Shown here one piece after another: positions 56,850-63,993 of a DNA stretch of 64,000 bases. Both the position numbers and the translations under genes were made by a program. Numbering within the stretch: position 1 is the first letter of the stretch; the number at the start of each line of letters is the position of its first letter. This DNA comes from a virus: positions 1-64,000 of the IMG/VR virus record IMGVR_UViG_3300042484_000849. The stretch is one strand, 5' to 3'. Under the pieces are notes generated by a model. The model saw only the letters and a program-made list of their open reading frames with translations, had not been told where the DNA came from and searched no databases.

Positions 56850-57118
56850 TATTTTTTGCTAGAAGCCTGATTAACAAAGCCGTACATTTTTTCAGCAGTT
56901 TCAAGGATCTTATCTAGACCCGGAAACTCTGGCATGTTTACTTTGTTAACAATTTGTCCGGTTTTTTCATCACGTTCGGCACTGACTTCCCAGCCCATAT
57001 ATTTAGCATGATACTCTTGACCTACTAGGTCTTTAGCCATTGATAAAATATCGGTACGAATTTCGTAACCATTTTTATTGAATTTAACTTCTGGTAGTTT
57101 TGGTGTGTAGTCTGACAT
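56849..57118 (-). CDS. Small orphan protein
   Basis: An 89-residue polar protein (MSDYTPKLPEVKFNKNGYEI...), with AKYMGWEVSAERDEKTGQIV and a helical end. Upstream of the glycosyltransferase-like gene and coupled to it. Not recognised. Confidence 0.65.
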   Translation of the reverse strand: MSDYTPKLPEVKFNKNGYEIRTDILSMAKDLVGQEYHAKYMGWEVSAERDEKTGQIVNKVNMPEFPGLDKILETAEKMYGFVNQASSKK

Positions 57119-57142
57119 TGTGTTTCCTTACTGTGTTAATGT

Positions 57143-57238
57143 TCATACAGTATATATTACTTTTTTAGGTTGTTCAAATCTTTCGGGGAAATTAAGTCGT
57201 TCCCATTCTTCATCTGACACCGGCCACCAAGTAGTCAT
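57143..57238 (-). CDS. Very small Trp-rich protein
   Basis: A 31-residue protein (MTTWWPVSDEEWERLNFPER). Its ATG overlaps the upstream stop (ATGA), which supports translation. Not recognised. Confidence 0.55.
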   Translation of the reverse strand: MTTWWPVSDEEWERLNFPERFEQPKKVIYTV

Positions 57239-57318
57239 TTCATTTTACTTGCTTTGTAGTCTTTGATAGACTGTATTGCCTCTAGTAGGCTGTTGAATAG
57301 TTGTTTAAGTGTGTTCAT
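57235..57318 (-). CDS. Very small helical protein
   Basis: A 27-residue protein (MNTLKQLFNSLLEAIQSIKD), an amphipathic helix similar to tiny ORFs I recall in other phages. It sits between two ATGA overlaps. Confidence 0.6.
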   Translation of the reverse strand: MNTLKQLFNSLLEAIQSIKDYKASKMK

Positions 57319-57482
57319 AGAAATCTCCAATCTGATTGTTTGCGATGGAACTCATGGGTCAATCGCTCAATGTCGCCTGCATCTTTTGGATTTCGGCCAA
57401 CAATATATCTTTCTAACTCTGTTCCGTAGGTATCTGTAGAGAAACCCAGGAACGCTATAAGCATCCCTAGAAGTTTCTTCAT
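57315..57482 (-). CDS. Small protein with signal-like N-terminus
   Basis: A 55-residue protein: MKKLLGMLIAFLGFSTDTYG looks like a short signal or membrane segment, then LERYIVGRNPKDAGDIERLT. The latter block (ERYI(V)-x-N-P-x(2)-A-x-D(I/V)ERL) recurs in phage small proteins I recall. Coupled by ATGA. Confidence 0.62.
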   Translation of the reverse strand: MKKLLGMLIAFLGFSTDTYGTELERYIVGRNPKDAGDIERLTHEFHRKQSDWRFL

Positions 57483-57483
57483 A

Positions 57484-57771
57484 TTACTTAACCTTTGTAG
57501 ATTTAGCAGATTTAGCAGTATTGAAAGCAGGTACTATTGCTTTATACTGGTCAGCTAATTGTGTATAAAAATCTTTGCTTGTGAAAATCATACCCAAAGC
57601 CATTGCTGATTGCATTCCTGCATCTGCGGCTGCTTTTGTGTATTTTGATTGTGCATCAACGAATGTATTCATTGCTGTTTTGATGCCTTCGTGTTGAACT
57701 GTTTGTTCTACGAATTTCTTTTTAAAGTCTGAAACGCCGTCAATAAAGGCGTAAGTTGCTGTGTTAAACAT
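57484..57771 (-). CDS. Small helical protein
   Basis: A 95-residue, Ala/Lys-rich helical protein (ATYAFIDGVSDFKKKFVEQT..., AIVPAFNTAKSAKSTKVK), phasin-like in composition. An ATAAATA motif lies at 57834 and AGGAGA before the ATG, so it is probably late. Function unknown. Confidence 0.65.
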   Translation of the reverse strand: MFNTATYAFIDGVSDFKKKFVEQTVQHEGIKTAMNTFVDAQSKYTKAAADAGMQSAMALGMIFTSKDFYTQLADQYKAIVPAFNTAKSAKSTKVK

Positions 57772-57833
57772 TTTATATCTCCTATGTGTGTGTTTAATAG
57801 TGGGTTTTTATGAAGAACCCCTAACTTCATATA

Positions 57834-57840
57834 TATTTAT
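57834..57840 (-). promoter_or_regulatory. Late-type promoter ATAAATA
   Basis: About 63 nt before the ATG at 57771, giving a leader of about 57 nt with TAGGAG. The motif overlaps the end of the 57837 gene. Confidence 0.5.
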
Positions 57841-58133
57841 GCCTTCTGATAGATTTTTCTATATTTTGACATAGCTAATTCTCTGGCCAGAAACAATCTT
57901 ACCTTGACATAATCAGTTAATTCCTCATCGTTAATTAAAGAAGTTTGAATCTTTAATATAATACGACGGGAATTGACTAATATATCCTCATCACCAATTA
58001 GAACATTATTAGGATCAAGTCCCCAAGTTTTAATTGCAATAAGTCTGTATGGATTACTTCTTAGAAGTTTCGGCTTTTTTATCGTCGGCTTTAGCTGGCT
58101 TGGCGTCACTTTTTGTGTCTGCCTTGGGAGCAT
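57837..58133 (-). CDS. Small basic orphan protein, start uncertain
   Basis: Up to 98 residues: KKPKLLRSNPYRLIAIKTWG, then SLINDEELTDYVKVRLFLAREL. The only ATG (58133) lies 80 nt inside the upstream exported-protein gene. A non-ATG start nearer 58060 is possible but none is convincing. Not recognised. Confidence 0.5.
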   Translation of the reverse strand: MLPRQTQKVTPSQLKPTIKKPKLLRSNPYRLIAIKTWGLDPNNVLIGDEDILVNSRRIILKIQTSLINDEELTDYVKVRLFLARELAMSKYRKIYQKA

Positions 58134-58305
58134 CCTTTTTCTTAGCCAATTTCATTTCTTCTTTTGGTGCTTCTGCTTTAGCAGGTGCAGCCGGTGCTGT
58201 TGCTGCCGGTGCCATTTTGGCAATACCTTCAGGTTGCTTGGCAGCTTGTGCGAAGGCAGAACCAATACTGAAAGAGGCGATGAGTGCGATTGCTAATGTT
58301 TTCAT
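58054..58305 (-). CDS. Exported Ala/Lys-rich protein
   Basis: An 83-residue protein with signal MKTLAIALIASFSIGSAFA (cut before Q). The mature chain has low complexity: Ala/Pro/Lys and acidic repeats (APAKAEAPKEEMKLAKKKDA). Likely periplasmic and disordered. Its composition resembles the membrane-anchored protein at 40617. AAGGAAAC precedes the ATG. Function unknown. Confidence 0.68.
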   Translation of the reverse strand: MKTLAIALIASFSIGSAFAQAAKQPEGIAKMAPAATAPAAPAKAEAPKEEMKLAKKKDAPKADTKSDAKPAKADDKKAETSKK

Positions 58306-58383
58306 TTTAAGTTTCCTTTAAGTTAATGAAGTAGATTTTATAGTCTACATATATATAACGCGGTAGCCAACTGTTTCGTTGAC

Positions 58384-58391
58384 ATAAATAC
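58384..58391 (+). promoter_or_regulatory. Late-type promoter ATAAATAC, leaderless
   Basis: The final A of ATAAATA (58390) is 5 nt from the A of ATG (58395). Confidence 0.6.
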
Positions 58392-58394
58392 ATT

Positions 58395-58877
58395 ATGTTA
58401 TATATATCTTATCAAGGAATCTTTGACGGAAAAGACTATGAAGATGCCAATACCCCCGACCAAATAGGAAGATCATTTAATAATGGTTTCTCTTGTATGG
58501 TTGATGTTTGGCGCATAGATGATACATTGTGTGTTGGACCAGAAGCTGCACCTATCCCAGTTACTGACAAATATCTGCAGGGTAATCGTTTTTGGATTAA
58601 ATGCGGAAATCAAGAAACATATGATTGGTTTACTACACAATCATTAAGACAATATCCAAACTACTTCTATCAACCTAATAGTATGGTCAATGCATTAACT
58701 AGTAGCAATAAGTTATGGACACCCGGTACAGTGCCAGTTAATGATACTAGTATCATTGCGCTTCCTGAAATTAAGGACCGCGGATTACTTAGTACAGTAC
58801 ATTTAAGATGCTACGGAATATGTAGCACCTATTTGAATTTCATTAAACGTATGCGTAATGAGGGTCAGTGGTATTAA
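58395..58877 (+). CDS. GDPD-like protein without catalytic residues
   Basis: A 160-residue protein. It follows the order of a phage glycerophosphodiester phosphodiesterase-like family that I recall with SHRG, EIDVW, HDEP and CHAKN blocks. Here these read ISYQG, MVDVW, GPEAA and IKCGN, so the two His and the Glu of the active site are missing. The frame is intact. Its mRNA is predicted leaderless. It could be a binding protein derived from an enzyme; homology is inferred from short blocks. Confidence 0.55.
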   Translation: MLYISYQGIFDGKDYEDANTPDQIGRSFNNGFSCMVDVWRIDDTLCVGPEAAPIPVTDKYLQGNRFWIKCGNQETYDWFTTQSLRQYPNYFYQPNSMVNALTSSNKLWTPGTVPVNDTSIIALPEIKDRGLLSTVHLRCYGICSTYLNFIKRMRNEGQWY

Positions 58878-59038
58878 CCACCCCTACCCGTTCTACGTAC
58901 AACACTTGAACCACCAAATCCTTTACTAGGCTTAGGGGCTTTTTGTTCTGTTTTCTTTCCATTAATCATTGGTGTATTTTTCTTTTTAGCTTCGTTAGCT
59001 AAATTAATAAATGGATTTGGGTTTTTCTTTTCTGTCAT
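58874..59038 (-). CDS. Small basic orphan protein
   Basis: A 54-residue protein (MTEKKNPNPFINLANEAKKK...), ending in a Gly/Arg-rich tail (KGFGGSSVVRRTGRGG). The ATG overlaps the stop of the upstream gene (ATGA). Disordered and basic, possibly nucleic-acid binding. Confidence 0.6.
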   Translation of the reverse strand: MTEKKNPNPFINLANEAKKKNTPMINGKKTEQKAPKPSKGFGGSSVVRRTGRGG

Positions 59039-59442
59039 TTTTTTACCTTTATACTATCTAAATATTCGTTTACATTTCCATACAGACTTATCATCATGGC
59101 AATTTTACTGTCATAAAATCGTATGTAGGGAAAACTTTTCTTTCCGTCTTTATTTACCCCCATGAAATAGGGGCATTTGATTTTTTTATTAAGTTCTAGT
59201 ATGTAAGCATGATACTGCGTTTCAGGCTGTATTTTAAGTTCGTACTGATAGAATTCTATTTCAGCCGTTCTAAATGCTAAATCACCTACATCAGTCAAAC
59301 GTAGTCCGTCTTGGCGCCCAGTCATCCACCACTTAAAAAGTAGTTTATCTACCGAGCTGTTTTTTTCTTGGAGTAATGAATCAGGAAGTTGAGCCAATAC
59401 AACTTCTGTTATAGTTTCTTTAAGTGTCTTACGCTTACTCAT
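59035..59442 (-). CDS. Conserved phage protein
   Basis: A 135-residue protein: KLLFKWWMTGRQDGLRLTDVGDLAF, then YILELNKKIKCPYFMGV and FYDSKIAMMISLYG. I recall this combination from T4-like phages as an unassigned family. ATG 59442 is chosen over a GTG four codons upstream; it overlaps the previous gene by 8 nt. Function unknown. Confidence 0.75.
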   Translation of the reverse strand: MSKRKTLKETITEVVLAQLPDSLLQEKNSSVDKLLFKWWMTGRQDGLRLTDVGDLAFRTAEIEFYQYELKIQPETQYHAYILELNKKIKCPYFMGVNKDGKKSFPYIRFYDSKIAMMISLYGNVNEYLDSIKVKK

Positions 59443-59728
59443 CTGGGTAGACAACTCTACCGGAATTCATAAACACTACGGTAAACTTATCTGTTTTGAA
59501 TTGTACATTCAATTTACGACATAGATTACGTGCATGTCCTGGGTTACTAAAGCTAGTTTTTTTATACTTAGGTGTTGCTTCGTTATCTAAGTAATGTTGG
59601 CTTTTTAGATTGATAGGTTGGCCGTCATAAAACACAGCCCATATTCCCGCGGCTTCTACAATTTGGTCACATTTGTATGTTACTTTATCTACTAATTCAA
59701 GTAATATTTTAGGTTGTGTTCTACTCAT
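59435..59728 (-). CDS. Small basic orphan protein
   Basis: A 97-residue protein (SRTQPKILLELVDKVTYKCD...), with HARNLCRKLNVQFKTDKFTVVFMNSG near the end (in parts). Coupled to both neighbours. Not recognised. Confidence 0.66.
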   Translation of the reverse strand: MSRTQPKILLELVDKVTYKCDQIVEAAGIWAVFYDGQPINLKSQHYLDNEATPKYKKTSFSNPGHARNLCRKLNVQFKTDKFTVVFMNSGRVVYPDE

Positions 59729-59928
59729 TAAAATCTACCACCATTCATCTCTACTTGAAATACTGGTTCTACTTTGGTTGTATTTTGTAACAATTCATAG
59801 TTATCTGCAAGTAGTTTAGTTAACTCATCACGCAATCCGCGGGCCTCACCTATAGGAATAACCACATCTCTACCCTGTTTGCCTTCAATCAGGGTTATTT
59901 TGTCCACAAATCGCTTAATATGTATCAT
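59728..59928 (-). CDS. Small orphan protein, leaderless
   Basis: A 66-residue protein (MIHIKRFVDKITLIEGKQGR...), with an acidic Leu-rich helix. The ATG lies 5 nt after an ATAAATA motif (59933-59939). Not recognised. Confidence 0.62.
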   Translation of the reverse strand: MIHIKRFVDKITLIEGKQGRDVVIPIGEARGLRDELTKLLADNYELLQNTTKVEPVFQVEMNGGRF

Positions 59929-60389
59929 TAGTTATTTATCATGCTTTTTGCTTCATCTTCTGTTTTAAACGGACCTTGATATGGGTAACGCTCAATAAAG
60001 ATATATTTAGGACAAAAAACTGTTGTTTTTTCACTTCCTTGTTGTATTACAAACCATCCTGCGGCATGATAGCATTTACTTTTAATACCTGTCGTAAACA
60101 AATGTAATTTACGTTTGATATCTAACATGCTATTGAACACTGTGCCTGTCGTGGGATATACCTTAAAGGGTAAATCGTGTTTAGTTTTATCTGCTTTTTG
60201 TACAGTTTCAAACTCAATATTTGTCTTACGTTTAATAGCCGTAGTGTTTTTATAATGGCTTTTATTACCGTTCAATTTAACTTCAAAGCCAGATCCATCG
60301 GCTAATACATTGCCGACTTTTTCTTTGCCATCTGTAACAATCCAAAATTGATTTTTAACTACGGGTTTTGCAATTAGTGTTTTAGTCAT
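59928..60389 (-). CDS. Basic phage protein
   Basis: A 153-residue Lys-rich, beta-rich protein: QFWIVTDGKEKVGNVLADG, KLHLFTTGIKSKCYHAAGWF and a C-terminal YPYQGPFKTEDEAKSMI, a SPOR-like or WGR-like small repeat. ATG 60389 has AGAGGAAT before it; a longer frame at 60416 is rejected. Not recognised. Confidence 0.66.
   Translation of the reverse strand: MTKTLIAKPVVKNQFWIVTDGKEKVGNVLADGSGFEVKLNGNKSHYKNTTAIKRKTNIEFETVQKADKTKHDLPFKVYPTTGTVFNSMLDIKRKLHLFTTGIKSKCYHAAGWFVIQQGSEKTTVFCPKYIFIERYPYQGPFKTEDEAKSMINN
59933..59939 (-). promoter_or_regulatory. Late-type promoter ATAAATA, leaderless
   Basis: The final A (59933) is 5 nt from the ATG at 59928. Confidence 0.5.
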
Positions 60390-60406
60390 TTTTATTCCTC
60401 TGTGTA

Positions 60407-60435
60407 AGTATAACATTATTAAATGTATTTGTCAA
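60407..60435 (-). promoter_or_regulatory. Sigma70-type promoter
   Basis: TTGACA, 17-bp spacer, TATACT, upstream of the 59928-60389 gene. Confidence 0.6.
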
Positions 60436-60703
60436 TCTTTGTACCCAAACTATATAGATATTGGTACTCCTGATATTCTCTTGTAAGTTTTAACGATTCA
60501 TATCGTTTAACTTCCTGTATGCTTTCTAAAAACAGTCTATTTTGATCCAAACGTTTGTCTGATTGTATACTTAATATTTTATCTTTTTCCCGATTATCAT
60601 CCCTTTTAATATCATTTTTCTTTGTTGTTTCAATGATATCTTTTAGCATATTATACCGTAAGGTATAATTAAGTAAGGGAGTGGGTGCGGATACGTTGCT
60701 CAC
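60419..60703 (-). CDS. Small charged helical protein
   Basis: A 94-residue protein rich in Lys, Asp and Arg, predicted helical (DIIETTKKNDIKRDDNREKD). It begins at a GTG overlapping the upstream TGA; an ATG at residue 19 is the alternative. Not recognised. Confidence 0.58.
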   Translation of the reverse strand: MSNVSAPTPLLNYTLRYNMLKDIIETTKKNDIKRDDNREKDKILSIQSDKRLDQNRLFLESIQEVKRYESLKLTREYQEYQYLYSLGTKIDKYI

Positions 60704-60939
60704 GTGAATAACCTTATATCTTTGTGTTTAACAGTTAAAACGTTATATACTACATTTTTGTATTTGATGGGCAAATCTAAATGTACACTAATTCTTGGAC
60801 CTTCAATCTCATTAATTAATGTGTCATTACCCACCGTGCCAACAAAAGGAATCTTATTCCATTTACCTATAACACGGTCACCGATACTATATTTACCCGA
60901 GTATCTATTTGCTTTAAAATATTCTGCTAGTGTTGGCAT
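60700..60939 (-). CDS. Small beta-barrel-like protein
   Basis: A 79-residue basic protein: YSIGDRVIGKWNKIPFVGTVG and RISVHLDLPIKYKNVVYNVL look like a small SH3/KOW-type barrel. Coupled to both neighbours. Not recognised. Confidence 0.64.
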   Translation of the reverse strand: MPTLAEYFKANRYSGKYSIGDRVIGKWNKIPFVGTVGNDTLINEIEGPRISVHLDLPIKYKNVVYNVLTVKHKDIRLFT

Positions 60940-61136
60940 TATAACATAAACTGTTTTAGTACACTATATGCTAAAGACAAATCCTCTACTAGTGGTTCAT
61001 CTAGCATTTTACGATATTCTACAATAATTTCCATAGCATATGCTTGATCCTCATCATCTAATGTATTCCACCACTCATATAATTCATCTGGTGTTTTGTT
61101 TAAAATATATTGTAAATTTTTATAATCTCTTGTCAT
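60939..61136 (-). CDS. Small acidic helical protein
   Basis: A 65-residue protein: ILNKTPDELYEWWNTLDDEDQAYAMEIIVEY (in parts) and VEDLSLAYSVLKQFM. Overlaps its neighbours by one base each. Not recognised. Confidence 0.64.
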   Translation of the reverse strand: MTRDYKNLQYILNKTPDELYEWWNTLDDEDQAYAMEIIVEYRKMLDEPLVEDLSLAYSVLKQFML

Positions 61137-61318
61137 TATTCAACTCCAAAATGTTGTTTAATTAAATCCGAAGCAAGGAATGGTTCCGCAGTATCAGCAA
61201 TATCAGCACATTTCCGAACAATCAATTCGGCGAATTTTTCTGAATTATCAACGTTCATCCATTTACCACTTACGTCGGTCCCTACTTGTTCAATCAATTC
61301 TTTAATTCGTTCACTCAT
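61136..61318 (-). CDS. Small paralogue family protein (KFAELIVKEC type)
   Basis: A 60-residue protein: MSERIKELIEQVGTDV, SEKFAELIVRKCADIAD and the end LIKQHFGVE. Nearly the same layout as 9291-9473 although 52 kb away on the other strand. Coupled to the exonuclease gene by ATGA. Function unknown. Confidence 0.72.
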   Translation of the reverse strand: MSERIKELIEQVGTDVSGKWMNVDNSEKFAELIVRKCADIADTAEPFLASDLIKQHFGVE

Positions 61319-62310
61319 ACTAAACTTCCTTTATAAGGCGCATTCAACCATTTTGCATAATCTGCATTTTCTGAAATCTTTGTAAGTTCATACCGGCCGC
61401 AGAATTTCATAAAGTGAATTCCTACTTGAGGTGTAACTGTTATACGCACACCCGCACGAATGTTTTCATCTACTGATTTTTTAACTTCATCCGGCTGACA
61501 GGTAAGATCAATCAGTACACGATTTCTCTCATAATCATCACGCACCCTATGTTCTACTTGATTATGGTCCAACCAGCGTTGAAGTTGTAGATTGTTCCAC
61601 AAAAATCCTTTTTTTTCTCTATCAGCATAAGCCTCAATCAATCCAACTTTATTCTTACTACCTTTAGTACGCACCCCGGGATAAGCACTGAACACGTTGT
61701 CTGTAGAATCTCCACGCATACATTTTTCAAACAAAATAAATTGTGGGTCACCTAACAGTTTTGGTTCTCCTGTTTTCTTATCTTTGACAATACGACCTTT
61801 GTCATCAAAATAACCCTCAAGTGTAATTAATTGATTAGTAATACCATTATAAATTTTGTTTTTTTCAGAAATTAATTGTATAAAATCTGTATCGCTTGAA
61901 ATTATAAAATTTTCATCTTCTGGATGGAGTGCCACCCAACGTGCAATTAAATCATCAGCTTCTGCATTAGGATCACGAAGGACACTTACGTTAGTCCGCT
62001 CACGCAAAAAAGTTGTAAACTTCTCATACGTTTGCCAAAAAAGGTCGTTTTCTTCTTTCTCTGCTTGAGTTTGTGATTGTGCATCTACAATCCTATTCTT
62101 TTTATAGGGCTCATAATAGGCCTTCCTCCACGATTTTCCCTCCAAGCAGAAGACCACGTGATCAATTCCAAATTTTCTAACAATTTGATTACATGATGCT
62201 AATGTAAGATGTAAGGCCATTGCTACCTTCTCCTCTGGATCACTGTTGCGAGAAGCAACATGCCGTGCCCTGAAGAAAAGATTTGCGGTATCCATAAGTG
62301 CGTATTTCAT
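61315..62310 (-). CDS. 5'-3' exonuclease / flap endonuclease (T4 RNase H-like)
   Basis: A 331-residue protein with the FEN/PIN acidic motifs in order: ALMDTANLFFRARH (D7), AEADDLIARW, SSDTDFIQL and MRGDSTDNV. The helix-hairpin-helix site follows as AYPGVRTKGSKNKVGLIEAY. It removes RNA primers and 5' flaps at lagging-strand junctions, upstream of the phage ligase in function. Own promoter at 62342; the start has no clear ribosome site. Confidence 0.92.
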   Translation of the reverse strand: MKYALMDTANLFFRARHVASRNSDPEEKVAMALHLTLASCNQIVRKFGIDHVVFCLEGKSWRKAYYEPYKKNRIVDAQSQTQAEKEENDLFWQTYEKFTTFLRERTNVSVLRDPNAEADDLIARWVALHPEDENFIISSDTDFIQLISEKNKIYNGITNQLITLEGYFDDKGRIVKDKKTGEPKLLGDPQFILFEKCMRGDSTDNVFSAYPGVRTKGSKNKVGLIEAYADREKKGFLWNNLQLQRWLDHNQVEHRVRDDYERNRVLIDLTCQPDEVKKSVDENIRAGVRITVTPQVGIHFMKFCGRYELTKISENADYAKWLNAPYKGSLV

Positions 62311-62341
62311 TTTTTGTATTTAAGTTGAGTGATATGTGTAG

Positions 62342-62370
62342 ATTATACACATATCACTAATTGTTGTCAA
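62342..62370 (-). promoter_or_regulatory. Sigma70-type promoter for the exonuclease
   Basis: TTGACA, 17-bp spacer, TATAAT. Confidence 0.75.
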
Positions 62371-62371
62371 G

Positions 62372-62797
62372 TTAGATATCTTCCAAATATTTATCAGGGA
62401 AGTTATTGATACCTTCCAATAAAGATTTGATGTTATATCTTGTAATGGGCAAGAACTGTTGTTTCAACCGTTTAATCTTCAGCGGGTGACTTCTGATACG
62501 GTCCTCTACAATATCCTTAACGTATTCAAAATTTACCTCTGTATATTTTGGGTCAACATACTCACTTGGTTTATGACTTCCGTGAGGGTTTTCTAAAAAA
62601 GGAAACAACTGACGAAAAAGGTAGCTTTCACAATTTCTTACATGCTCCTCATAACCTTCAACAGCAAAATAACAATGATGCATATACGCTTCATTATTCC
62701 CTTTAGTGTAAGAAGTAATACGTGATTTAAGATTATTAGATATACCGGGTTTAACCTTGCCGTATATCTCAGCAATATACAATGCCATACTTATCAT
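62372..62797 (-). CDS. GIY-YIG-like (T5orf172/MUG113-type) nuclease domain protein
   Basis: A 141-residue protein. MALYIAEIYGKVKPGISNNLKSRI (residues 4-27, in parts) reads as the Y(I/V)...G-x-K-x-G-(I/V)-S-x-N-x-x-x-R pattern of the T5orf172/GIY-YIG clan, and NCESYLFRQLFPF holds the likely metal-binding Glu. Its ATG overlaps the stop of the DGQHR-like gene (ATGA), so the two work as a coupled pair, possibly a DNA-targeting device. Activity is inferred. Confidence 0.65.
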   Translation of the reverse strand: MISMALYIAEIYGKVKPGISNNLKSRITSYTKGNNEAYMHHCYFAVEGYEEHVRNCESYLFRQLFPFLENPHGSHKPSEYVDPKYTEVNFEYVKDIVEDRIRSHPLKIKRLKQQFLPITRYNIKSLLEGINNFPDKYLEDI

Positions 62798-63993
62798 TTG
62801 AACAACTCCTTCTTAGCAGGTGTCAACTGATTGAACATTTGAGTTCTATTCTCACAATAACGTGTTGTCAGACTCTTTGGCACAAACTGATATGTTCCAC
62901 CTGCTTTTTGATATAGTTGCAACAACAATACCAATGACGCATCACGGGGGCATCCTGAAGGTGCATCCCCAAATGCCTTTATATAATATAAAGGGTATAC
63001 TTGCTGTGTTAGATTCTTAAACTCAGCCCAACCCCCGGCTACTTCTTTTACTAAAGCATTCAAATCACGCATAAATTCTTTAAATTCGGGAGCATTAAAA
63101 TCTGCACCTTCTTTAATAAGTTTCTTACGCAACTCCTGAAACGGAAGCATTTCAATAGAATCAAGAGGTTCTTGAGGCCAGTAAGTATAATGATTCTCAC
63201 CAAAGAAATTGATATCTTCAACATCTAGCTTTTTGATTAAGTTAGAGTGAACAACAGCACCGGCTTTAAATCTATCAGGACTTTCTGGGTGTACCGGTGT
63301 CAAATTATATTTGACAAAAGCATTTTGCTTTCGGTGTGCCATAACATATTTTTCTTGACTACTATTGTCTAAGAGACTACCAAACACATGAATCTTGTGT
63401 GTGTCAAAAGGAATAATTGGCAGTTTATCATCACCGTTAATACCCAAGAAGTGTTCACGTGCAAAACTAAAGTCATTAGTTTCAACGACTTGGCAATTAA
63501 CAGTTACATTCATCCAATCATTCTTATCAACATCATCAAACAAACCTAACATTGCACGAATAGCAATTGCTAATACTGTATGTTGACCATCTGTGATGTA
63601 GTAAGTATTTGTACCTGGCAAACGAATTACGTTAACTGTGGCAGGCCTGCGAGAATCCCATGTAGTGACGATTCTAAACAAATGATCCCAATCAATCTTT
63701 CGTTGAACCGCTAGTGCAGTGAAAAGGTATAGAATTGGAATTTGTTCTAGTCTGGGCATTTGACTATATTTCTGAGGCTTTCCCTTGCACTCATCTTTGT
63801 AGTCATCGGTCTTTAAGATATCCTTCAGTTGTTTGAAGAAATCACTTTTCTTAAAAGTATCTACTAGATTAGTAATACTGTTTTGCTCAATGTAACCGGG
63901 TTTCTGATCCAATTCATTTTTTGGAAGATCCTTTTTAGTTACTGATTTTGAGTTTGATACCCATGCGAATTTAAAAGTTTTAGATTTTGACAT
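62794..63993 (-). CDS. ParB/DGQHR-like domain protein
   Basis: A 399-residue protein. RRPATVNVIRLPGTNTYYITDGQHTVLAIAIRAM (about 115-150, in parts) carries the D-G-Q-H core of ParB-like and DGQHR (DndB-related) domains, which bind nucleotides and act on or at DNA. The C-terminal half is helical with YPLYYIKAFGDAPSGCPRDA. The flanking GIY-YIG-like gene suggests a defence, counter-defence or modification role. Its 5' end is at the window edge, but the start looks complete. Confidence 0.65.
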   Translation of the reverse strand: MSKSKTFKFAWVSNSKSVTKKDLPKNELDQKPGYIEQNSITNLVDTFKKSDFFKQLKDILKTDDYKDECKGKPQKYSQMPRLEQIPILYLFTALAVQRKIDWDHLFRIVTTWDSRRPATVNVIRLPGTNTYYITDGQHTVLAIAIRAMLGLFDDVDKNDWMNVTVNCQVVETNDFSFAREHFLGINGDDKLPIIPFDTHKIHVFGSLLDNSSQEKYVMAHRKQNAFVKYNLTPVHPESPDRFKAGAVVHSNLIKKLDVEDINFFGENHYTYWPQEPLDSIEMLPFQELRKKLIKEGADFNAPEFKEFMRDLNALVKEVAGGWAEFKNLTQQVYPLYYIKAFGDAPSGCPRDASLVLLLQLYQKAGGTYQFVPKSLTTRYCENRTQMFNQLTPAKKELFK

